Source: Desulfobacteraceae bacterium (GTDB lineage: Bacteria; Desulfobacterota; DSM-4660; Desulfatiglandales; Desulfatiglandaceae). From it: a DNA stretch of 5,674 nucleotides. Below, one piece after another: positions 1 to 5,674 of the stretch. Under the pieces are notes generated by a model that saw nothing but the letters and a program-made list of their open reading frames with translations, was not told the origin of the DNA and ran no database searches. The position numbers and the translations under genes are program-made. How positions within the stretch are numbered: position 1 is the stretch's first letter; the number at the start of each line of letters is the position of its first letter. The DNA is taken from the NCBI GenBank assembly GCA_030642205.1, contig DAOWOF010000165.1, forward strand, positions 1 to 5,674. Reading direction: 5' to 3'.

Positions 1-936
1 CTGGAAAATCATGCCTGGCTGGATGAATACTATTGGAAGCTTGTTTCGGTAGATACCGATAAATATACTGCCGCGGCGGAATTAAACCTCCATGATGGTT
101 ATTTTATCAGGGCTCTTGCTGGCAGTAAATCTATTTATCCTATTCAGGCCTGTCTCTATTTGGATAAGGATGGATTGCAGCAGAACGTGCATAACATCGT
201 CATTGCCGAAGAAGACTCCGAGTTGCATATCATCTCAGGATGCGCGACATCCCCACATCTCAAACGGGGTGTCCATGTGGGAGTCTCGGAATTCTATGTG
301 AAAAAAAATGCAAAATTATCCTTTACCATGATTCATAACTGGGCAGAGGATATGGAAGTCCGCCCCCGTTCAGTGGCTCAAGTGGAAGAAGGAGGCCTCT
401 TTATAAATAATTATATCTGCATGAAAGCCGTCAAATCACTACAAATGTACCCAACAACCTACTTGATTGGCAAGGACGCAGTTGCCAGATTTTACAGTAT
501 TATTGTAGGTTCTCCTGGATCAGAATATGATCTTGGCGGGCGCATTTACTTAAAAAAATCCGGGAACAGAGCTGAAATCATAGCCCGGACCATCAGCAAT
601 GGCGGCAAAATCATCGCCAGAGGTCATTTAATTGGAGAAGTGCCGGATATAAAGGCCCATCTTGAATGCCAGGGCTTGCTTCTAAATGGCGGCCTTATAC
701 ATGCTATCCCGGAACTGGAAGGTCATGTGGAAGGTGTTGAGATGTCTCATGAAGCATCTGTGGGCAAGATTGCTCAGGAAGAGATCTGCTATCTAATGTC
801 CAGGGGGCTTAGCGAGGAGGAAGCAACTTCCACTATTGTACGAGGCTTTTTAAGCGTAGACATTCCTGGTCTTCCTCCCCAGTTAAAGGCTGAAATAGAC
901 AGGGCCATAGAGGAAAGTGATAAGAATGTAATGTGA
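1..936 (+). CDS. SufB/SufD-family Fe-S cluster assembly scaffold protein, 5' end missing
   Basis: The frame is open from base 1 to the TGA at 934-936 (311 residues visible), so the start lies outside the window. The first in-frame start candidate, at 160, is a TTG Leu codon inside conserved sequence and is not a real start. The C-terminal half has the SufBD beta-helix and tail pattern: GRIYLK near residue 181, ECQGLLL with Cys223, SHEASVGKI with His250-Glu251, then YLMSRGLSEEEA and a GFL segment. In E. coli SufB a Cys at the equivalent site and the His-Glu pair are implicated in cluster assembly; here the correspondence is by eye. Family members bind the SufC ATPase and build Fe-S clusters in the cytosol. 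The size fits the short archaeal/anaerobe type that works with SufC alone, so a sufC gene is expected just upstream. SufB versus SufD naming is uncertain, but the family is clear. Confidence 0.92.
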   Translation: MENHAWLDEYYWKLVSVDTDKYTAAAELNLHDGYFIRALAGSKSIYPIQACLYLDKDGLQQNVHNIVIAEEDSELHIISGCATSPHLKRGVHVGVSEFYVKKNAKLSFTMIHNWAEDMEVRPRSVAQVEEGGLFINNYICMKAVKSLQMYPTTYLIGKDAVARFYSIIVGSPGSEYDLGGRIYLKKSGNRAEIIARTISNGGKIIARGHLIGEVPDIKAHLECQGLLLNGGLIHAIPELEGHVEGVEMSHEASVGKIAQEEICYLMSRGLSEEEATSTIVRGFLSVDIPGLPPQLKAEIDRAIEESDKNVM

Positions 937-940
937 ATTT

Positions 941-1003
941 CAGATGTTTTTAGACGATCCTCTAAGTCTGGAAGAGATTGGAAAAAAATATGCCTTGCGC
1001 TAA
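941..1003 (+). pseudogene. Possible remnant of a sigma-70 region 4 coding sequence
   Basis: Just after the suf stop codon a short frame reads QMFLDDPLSLEEIGKKYALR and then TAA at 1001-1003. The phrase D-P-L-S-L-E-E-I-G-K-K-Y resembles the region 4.2 helix-turn-helix entry of RpoH/RpoD-like sigma factors, where a similar stretch precedes an SRERVRQIE-type recognition helix. Nothing matching that helix follows in this frame. The upstream frame is closed by a TAA at 929-931. The ATG at 944 has no convincing Shine-Dalgarno sequence, so a functional 19-residue peptide is unlikely. It ends at the stop codon of the convergent GldG gene, which suggests a rearrangement scar. The match is by eye over fewer than 20 residues and could be chance. 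Confidence 0.3.
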
Positions 1004-2421
1004 CCGTACCGTAATCTTCTGATATAAATCAATATACCAATAAATAAAATCAGGGCAGGTTCAACAACTACTACTGCCCAAAAGATAATGATATTCTGTT
1101 TGGCTGTAAGAAATAGATTTGATATCGATAATTGACGCTTGGATTGAGGACGAGTAAATATTAATTTTTTATCTTCTGTCAACCAGGAAATGACATTTAG
1201 GATAAGGGTTTTATTACCAAGAATATCAAAATTACTATTGTTTGCAAAATCGGAATCTCCAAAGAAGCACATGGCCCAATCAGCTTTTTTATTATCTGAT
1301 TTGTTTTGCTCTTGAGCCTTTTCTACCAAAACAACTACCGAAACAGGCCCTTTTTTATCTTCGAGCTTTTGATAACTGGAGTTTCCGTGATCAATGCTGT
1401 CTTTATCTACCTCAGCCCAACTATCAGGATGAGTTCTCACAAGTGACATCCCATGTATGCCTTTGAGGCTTTCGTCTTTAAACTCAACAGACCTTACTAA
1501 TGAAAATAGTGTGCCCATCTCAAATTCTCTTGTGATAGGATGCCGCTGATAATATAATGAAGCAACGGGAGAAAGATAACTGCCGCCAAAAAGCCTATTT
1601 TTTTTATCCACAATTATATCATTTCCAAAAAACACACCATATTTTTTAAAAAATTCAACCAATCGTGGAACGGTAAAGGGATCAATCATAGCTATGATCT
1701 TTCCACCTCTGACAATATATTGAGCAAGGTTTTCAAGCTCTTCTTCCAATAAATCTATTTTTGGCCCGCTTAGTATTAAGAGGGAGGCATCGGCAGGGAC
1801 ATTATTTCTTATTAAGGAGATAGTTTTAACTGTATAATTTTCTAATTCCAATGCCTCCTTAAACAGGCGATAGCTATTTTTCATATTAGCGCTGAATGGA
1901 TTTTTTTCCCCATGCCCTTTTAAAAAATAGATGTTGTTCTCCTTATTTCGAGTTACCCAGAGAATAGCATTAACAATACGATCTTCTTTGGTAGACGGTA
2001 TCTTTTTGTATTTACCATTGCATTCTATCAAGACCTCACCATACGTAAGGATCTTATATTTTTCTGCTATCTCAGGATTTCTATCAAGATTCAATAATTT
2101 GTATTTTAAATAAGGCGATTCTGATGCATAAAGGCGGAGCTTTTGATCATTATCACCTCTCATACCTTTTTCATAAAAGACTGTAATCGTTACCTTCTTG
2201 GCTAAGCCTTTGATAATCTTTTTAGTTTGATCAGATAAGGAGTAGCGTTTCATGGAAGAAAAATCAAAGGTATGGTTATGTTTATTCGCAATCATATCAA
2301 TCAAGACAATAAGTGATAGAAAAACAATAATTTCCATATTTGCAAAGAAAATAAATTTGATAAAATAGGACAGATTGGAATTATGTATTTTGTTGGATTT
2401 CCTGTTAAAAAATAAACTCAT
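1000..2421 (-). CDS. GldG-family (ABC transporter auxiliary) membrane protein
   Basis: A 473-residue protein with the GldG/ABC_transp_aux layout. A hydrophobic segment lies at about residues 22-45, followed by a large extracytoplasmic domain and a C-terminal membrane helix at about 443-467 ending in Arg-rich RRLRYG. Family landmarks are KRYSLSDQT (58-66) right after the first helix, LKGHGEKNP (167-175), GGKIIAMIDP (239-248), FGDSDFANN (387-395), and a GN...LILN...WL run (402-414). The last two are the usual end of the periplasmic domain. Its start overlaps the permease stop by ATGA (2418-2421), and AGGG at 2428-2431 is a suitably spaced ribosome site. These proteins work with a GldF-type permease and an ABC ATPase. 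In Bacteroidota the complex supports gliding, but elsewhere its substrate is unknown and gliding should not be assumed. The ORF looks intact and full length. Confidence 0.88.
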   Translation of the reverse strand: MSLFFNRKSNKIHNSNLSYFIKFIFFANMEIIVFLSLIVLIDMIANKHNHTFDFSSMKRYSLSDQTKKIIKGLAKKVTITVFYEKGMRGDNDQKLRLYASESPYLKYKLLNLDRNPEIAEKYKILTYGEVLIECNGKYKKIPSTKEDRIVNAILWVTRNKENNIYFLKGHGEKNPFSANMKNSYRLFKEALELENYTVKTISLIRNNVPADASLLILSGPKIDLLEEELENLAQYIVRGGKIIAMIDPFTVPRLVEFFKKYGVFFGNDIIVDKKNRLFGGSYLSPVASLYYQRHPITREFEMGTLFSLVRSVEFKDESLKGIHGMSLVRTHPDSWAEVDKDSIDHGNSSYQKLEDKKGPVSVVVLVEKAQEQNKSDNKKADWAMCFFGDSDFANNSNFDILGNKTLILNVISWLTEDKKLIFTRPQSKRQLSISNLFLTAKQNIIIFWAVVVVEPALILFIGILIYIRRLRYG

Positions 2422-3158
2422 CTATTACCCTGCCATTTTCGGGACTCCAAAGATTTGAAGGTCAGAAAGAGGAAAAAAAGAGAAAAAATCAGATTATAGA
2501 TAATATCTTTAGTCTCAACAACACCCTTGGAAAAGCTTGAAAAATGATCAAAGAGAGAGATTCTCAAGAGGATATTATTAATTGTTTCTCCTCCAACACC
2601 TTGATTCCATGATATAAACCAAAATAGAGATAATATGATAAATGTGACAAAAGCTGACACAAGATCGTTTTCTGTTAACGATGAGATAAATATTCCAATG
2701 GAAATAAAAGAACAACCAAGAAGAAAAAGCCCAAGATAACCTGCCATTACAGGCGCAAAATCCATAGGCTGCATTATACTCAGAATAATTGAGTAGGGGA
2801 TAGTCAGGCTTAGCATAACAACAAATACAGTCACACATGCCCAATATTTCCCTAAAATAATTTCACTATCTTTTAGCGGAAGAGTAAAAAGGAGTTCAAT
2901 TGTGCCTCTTTTTTTTTCCTCTGATAAAAGTCGCATGGTGAGAAGAGGAACCATTATCAGAATTATAAACCTGACATCTAAAAAAAAATATTGCCACAGG
3001 CCTTCCGAAATATCCTGGCCTTTCCATAGAATAAAGAAGTTTAAATCGGTATAAAAGAAAAAACCTGACATGAGTAAAAAGACAGAGGAAATAATATAAG
3101 CAATCCATGAACCAAAGTATGACTTAAACTCCCTTTTAAAAATTGGATAATAATTCAT
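2418..3158 (-). CDS. ABC-2 type transporter permease, GldF-like
   Basis: A 246-residue integral membrane protein with about six hydrophobic segments, near residues 18-37, 62-77, 106-126, 137-160, 166-184 and 218-236. The family signature sits at 71-95: PLLTMRLLSEEKKRGT followed by IELLFTLPL, the cytoplasmic loop typical of GldF-type ABC-2 permeases. A second landmark is FDHFSSFSKGVVETKDIIY (203-221). The ATG at 3158 is preceded by AAGGGGA (3167-3173) with an 8-nt spacer, which supports this start. The stop overlaps the GldG start by 4 bp, so the two are co-translated. The permease should form the membrane channel of an ABC complex, but no ATPase gene lies next to it, which is unusual. A 9-base A run (coding strand) interrupts the signature-loop codons and a 9-base T run lies about 70 bp away. 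Substrate unknown. Confidence 0.88.
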   Translation of the reverse strand: MNYYPIFKREFKSYFGSWIAYIISSVFLLMSGFFFYTDLNFFILWKGQDISEGLWQYFFLDVRFIILIMVPLLTMRLLSEEKKRGTIELLFTLPLKDSEIILGKYWACVTVFVVMLSLTIPYSIILSIMQPMDFAPVMAGYLGLFLLGCSFISIGIFISSLTENDLVSAFVTFIILSLFWFISWNQGVGGETINNILLRISLFDHFSSFSKGVVETKDIIYNLIFSLFFLFLTFKSLESRKWQGNR

Positions 3159-3420
3159 TTAAAAAATCCCCTTCCACCTCGACAAGAGATTAATAACCAT
3201 ATGAACAGTAATTCAATATATAAGGGATAATTTTATATTAGCACAAGGCCATAAATGATCAGACAAGGGTTCATTCTACTGCCTTATTAGCATGTTTTCA
3301 CATTAAATGGCCAATATTCAAACCAACCCCCATCGCAACTATTCAGCTAGTTCAAGGATGCTGATCTCATACCTGTTGCTGTGGATAGTTAGGTGAAGAG
3401 TTGCCCCCATCTTCTTTTTT
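3159..3420. other. 262-bp intergenic region, no confident gene
   Basis: This gap separates the DUF1302 gene from the permease gene, both on the minus strand. It is where the ABC ATPase gene would be expected, but no Walker A, signature or Walker B coding could be read in the minus frames. The minus strand contains a 23-codon open stretch starting at an ATG at 3408 (MGATLHLTIHS...ELAE) that ends in a stop, with more short in-frame pieces after it; I do not recognise it. The octamer CCCCCATC occurs twice on the plus strand (3327-3334 and 3404-3411). The length suggests that the permease pair may have its own promoter. Confidence 0.6.
3217..3246 (-). promoter_or_regulatory. Weak sigma-70-like promoter candidate for the permease/GldG pair
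   Basis: On the minus strand a TTGTGC hexamer (3241-3246) and a TATATA hexamer (3217-3222) are 18 bp apart and sit about 60 bp upstream of the permease ATG. The matches to consensus are only 3/6 and 4/6, and the region is A+T-rich, so such a pair can arise by chance. Position is the main support. Confidence 0.15.
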
Positions 3421-5043
3421 TTACCAATTATACCCTATCCGGAAAGAGAGTTCACTTTTACTTATGAGATTTATCGGTTCAGTAAATACGCTCACAGCAT
3501 TCTCATCTCCCCAAAAGGACATCTGGGTAAGCTTGAAAAATAATTTACCGTTTTTTGAAAACTTGACTGAAGCCATGGTCATCCATGTCCCTTCAGGGTC
3601 ATACATGAAAAAGATCTCAGGATGTATCCATCCATGCATATATTCCGCCCAGAAAAAACCAGTAAGCCTGTAACTATCCTGTTCATCAAAAGGCCTTTGA
3701 ACAGGATCATATTCCCAACCATCAATATGCCTCCAATAACCTTGCCACATGGTATGAATCATCCCTGTGGGATTAATCCATTTCATCCAGAAATCTTTAT
3801 CAAATCCGAGTAAGCCATAATAGACTTTCTTCTGGACATAACCTGGCGCCCCGGCAGGAATTGAAACAGGAAGGCCAAGTCGATTTAAAAGCACGCCTGC
3901 GTTCCCATTTGCATCTGTAAAATCAACAAGGGCCATTGAGTCCATCATACAAGCCTCCCCTCGCAGAATAGCGTTCATGGAAGCAAGAAACATATTAAAT
4001 GAAAAACCATACATATCCTGCTCAGGATGTCTAAATGTCAATGTCTGCTGAGACAGAAATTCTCCAAAATCCATGGCCGGATCATCCTGAAATCCATGAA
4101 AATAGTGCAGCGCCGCATAAATTGATCCCAGATTTCCCTCTAATTTAACACCATACTCCATATTGTCAAATGAATTGGCAGGAACATCTTCTTTCCATTT
4201 AGTAACAGGCGATGGGATATTAAATGCTCTGAGCAAGTCCTCGGCCTCATTTATTGATCCGAGATCAAAACCCATGGAAGTAAAACCAAGATCATTGCTC
4301 AATTTATGGAAAAATTGTATGTCCTTTCCCTTTAATTGTTTATATGGAAACGCGTAAGGCGCATTCATATTATCGTCCAGAATGGAAAACTGGTGAGGTC
4401 TGATTTCAGGTATGCCCACAAGCTCCAGGCCCAGACTTTGGAATGGGCCTATATTGGAAATAGAGTAATTAATTCTGGCCATCCACAGTGGTGTTGCAAG
4501 GTCATCAGGATTTTCAAAGAACATCATATTTCTGTTATCTTGCGGATTTAATATATTAAGAACATTAAAACCGTCTGCTTCCCCCCACTGAACAATTTGT
4601 CTTCCAAGTCGAAGAATCAAGGTTTGATTTTCTCCCTCGCAAATAATGTCTGCAAAGGCCTCTCTAAGATCATTTTCATATTCAAGGTCATCTTCGCCAA
4701 GTTCAAAATCCGCAGGGCTTTTTTCTCTAATATCATTATATCTGTCAGAGGCTTCAAAAATACCATCATATGCTCCTCGATAGGAAAGAAAGACCTTGTC
4801 CAGTCTTAAATCAGGCATCCTTTCAAAAGTAGGCCTTAAGGTAAGATCAAATTTAAACTCATTTCTCCATTGAACGCCATAGGCTTCATCCATTACCCCT
4901 GACTGAAACCCGTCATAATCCCGTAAAACAAAGGTCGATTGCACACGACCATTAAAATTTGTTTCCATAGCATAGGCGATATTAATACAAAGAACCAGGA
5001 TACAAATTAGTCCTGACACAATCGTCACTTTAAATCTGCGCAT
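3421..5043 (-). CDS. DUF1302 family outer-membrane beta-barrel protein
   Basis: A 540-residue protein starting at ATG 5043. It has a Sec signal peptide: MRRFK, then a hydrophobic core (about 7-22) and a likely signal-peptidase I cut after AYA (residue 25). The DUF1302 hallmark is at about 144-171: LRLGRQIVQWGEADGFNVLN followed by ILNPQDNR. The rest alternates short polar/aromatic strands (for example YGVKLEGNLGSIYAALHYF) and ends in SFRIGYNW. A terminal aromatic residue after an alternating strand is the usual signal for outer-membrane barrel insertion. The length is typical of the family. The molecular function is not established; homologues are encoded beside DUF1329 proteins (as in Pseudomonas PA3922-PA3923) and often near RND pumps, suggesting transfer of hydrophobic compounds across the outer membrane. 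It lies 52 bp after the DUF1329 gene with no visible terminator between, so the two probably share a transcript. Confidence 0.88.
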   Translation of the reverse strand: MRRFKVTIVSGLICILVLCINIAYAMETNFNGRVQSTFVLRDYDGFQSGVMDEAYGVQWRNEFKFDLTLRPTFERMPDLRLDKVFLSYRGAYDGIFEASDRYNDIREKSPADFELGEDDLEYENDLREAFADIICEGENQTLILRLGRQIVQWGEADGFNVLNILNPQDNRNMMFFENPDDLATPLWMARINYSISNIGPFQSLGLELVGIPEIRPHQFSILDDNMNAPYAFPYKQLKGKDIQFFHKLSNDLGFTSMGFDLGSINEAEDLLRAFNIPSPVTKWKEDVPANSFDNMEYGVKLEGNLGSIYAALHYFHGFQDDPAMDFGEFLSQQTLTFRHPEQDMYGFSFNMFLASMNAILRGEACMMDSMALVDFTDANGNAGVLLNRLGLPVSIPAGAPGYVQKKVYYGLLGFDKDFWMKWINPTGMIHTMWQGYWRHIDGWEYDPVQRPFDEQDSYRLTGFFWAEYMHGWIHPEIFFMYDPEGTWMTMASVKFSKNGKLFFKLTQMSFWGDENAVSVFTEPINLISKSELSFRIGYNW

Positions 5044-5050
5044 TTTACTA

Positions 5051-5057
5051 TCCTCCT
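5051..5057 (-). promoter_or_regulatory. Strong ribosome binding site of the DUF1302 gene
   Basis: The minus strand reads AGGAGGA seven bases before the ATG at 5043, a near-perfect Shine-Dalgarno match at good spacing. It fixes the start codon and agrees with the signal peptide beginning at that Met. It is the strongest ribosome site in the window. Confidence 0.85.
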
Positions 5058-5095
5058 GATAATAGACCTTACTTGAAATTTAAAGAAGATTTATT

Positions 5096-5674
5096 TTATT
5101 TGGACCACATTCGCAGTCTGGATAAGGTGAACAGTTTTGGATTGAGTTTTGGATCATTATACTCGGTAAAAGCATCCATGCCTCCATGACGTCTGCCATG
5201 ACCGTTAGTGTATGTCGTGTGATTCATTTTTTCATCTATTGTTATTTGACCCTGAGCGGTTTGCATCCCGCGTTTGTTTCCCCATATACAGTAATTCGGG
5301 AGGTTAATTGACTGTTTCCAATATTCTTTTGCCCTGTCAAAATCTGTCCTGAAATTACACCAGTGGGCATTATTCTCTATCCAGACCACTATCTTTCCCA
5401 TATTATAATAAGGGTCTCTGGGGATTCCTTCCAGGAGGTAGAATTTTCTGGGAATCCAGACGACATTCATAAACGCATGCTTTGCCCCTTTCCAGCCTTC
5501 AATTTCTTCGCCTAAAATTGCTGTAATCTCATGTTTTTGTGTCCGCCATGTCCCATCACTGGTTTGAATCATTTTTCTGGGGTGATCGGCAACAAATTCC
5601 GATGCGCAGAATAACCCGATTTTTTCCTCCAGAAAAGTCCATTTCATTGAGCTCATAAGCCCTGCAAACCCCCA
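5096..5674 (-). CDS. DUF1329 family protein, C-terminal part (5' end outside window)
   Basis: The frame is open from the window edge at 5674 to the TAA at 5096-5098, giving 192 residues. An ATG exists at 5656, but coding continues upstream as WGFAGL, and family members are usually over 400 residues, so this is the C-terminal portion. Recognisable DUF1329 features, numbered from the window edge, are VVWIPRKFYLLEGIPRDPYY (about 71-90), then NMGKIVVWIENNAHW, a DFDRAKEYWK segment (about 111-120), and a tail FTLSRLRMWSK. Complete members usually carry an N-terminal signal sequence and a periplasmic or outer-membrane lipoprotein-like fold related to lipoprotein carriers; none of that can be seen here. 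It is followed at 52 bp by the DUF1302 gene, its usual partner. Its exact function is unknown; a role in handling hydrophobic envelope cargo is inferred from that linkage. Confidence 0.8.
   Translation of the reverse strand, partial: WGFAGLMSSMKWTFLEEKIGLFCASEFVADHPRKMIQTSDGTWRTQKHEITAILGEEIEGWKGAKHAFMNVVWIPRKFYLLEGIPRDPYYNMGKIVVWIENNAHWCNFRTDFDRAKEYWKQSINLPNYCIWGNKRGMQTAQGQITIDEKMNHTTYTNGHGRRHGGMDAFTEYNDPKLNPKLFTLSRLRMWSK

Noticed and set aside
160..162. Apparent start codon of a 258-residue protein
   Set aside because: It is a TTG inside an open frame that runs back to base 1 and carries family-like sequence, so it is an internal Leu codon.
92..301. 69-codon plus-strand frame overlapping the suf gene
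   Set aside because: It lies in another frame within a gene with strong family motifs and its product has no recognisable features beyond a chance hydrophobic start.
950..965. Inverted repeat TTAGA/TCTAA between the convergent genes, considered as a terminator
   Set aside because: The stem is 5 bp with no G+C-rich core and no T tract on the downstream side in either direction.
3395..3422. Plus-strand stem GAAGA/TCTTC followed by eight T, looking like an intrinsic terminator
   Set aside because: The stem is only 5 bp and A+T-rich, and no plus-strand gene lies upstream for it to terminate. On the minus strand, where the genes are, there is no T tract after the stem.
3401..3813. Plus-strand open frames opposite the DUF1302 gene (with others at 4163-4809)
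   Set aside because: They lie antisense to a well-supported gene, have no ribosome sites or family features, and are shadows of its codon pattern.
5654..5656. ATG as the start of a complete 186-residue protein
   Set aside because: The frame stays open to the window edge, no ribosome site precedes the ATG, and DUF1329 proteins are much longer, so the gene is cut by the window.

Overview
The window is a 5.7 kb piece of a Gram-negative genome of about 40% G+C. I infer an anaerobic Desulfobacterota-like (sulfate-reducer type) organism. The reasons are a small stand-alone SufB/SufD protein of the kind common in strict anaerobes, a DUF1329/DUF1302 outer-membrane pair and a GldF/GldG-type ABC pair. 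No single gene fixes the taxon, so this is inference.

Layout. Positions 1-936 (+) carry the 3' part of a SufB/SufD-family Fe-S cluster scaffold gene; its start lies left of the window. A 63-bp convergent gap follows, and it is nearly filled by a short frame that reads like a fragment of sigma-70 region 4. Everything to the right is on the minus strand. In transcription order it is the C-terminal part of a DUF1329 protein (5674-5096), a DUF1302 outer-membrane beta-barrel (5043-3421), a 262-bp non-coding gap, a GldF-type ABC permease (3158-2418) and a GldG-family membrane protein (2421-1000).

How the genes fit together. DUF1329 and DUF1302 are recurrent neighbours in Proteobacteria and Desulfobacterota and probably form an envelope module for hydrophobic compounds, often linked to RND-type pumps. 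The permease and GldG protein are translationally coupled through an ATGA overlap and form the membrane part of an ABC-type complex. Neither the ATPase normally encoded just upstream nor the DUF4340 protein often found downstream is present. The permease/GldG block is visibly richer in A+T than the suf gene.

I found no RNA gene, CRISPR array or insertion sequence with recognisable ends. The points most worth a second look are the sigma-like fragment at the convergent junction, the ABC pair without an ATPase, and two 9-base homopolymer runs inside the permease gene.
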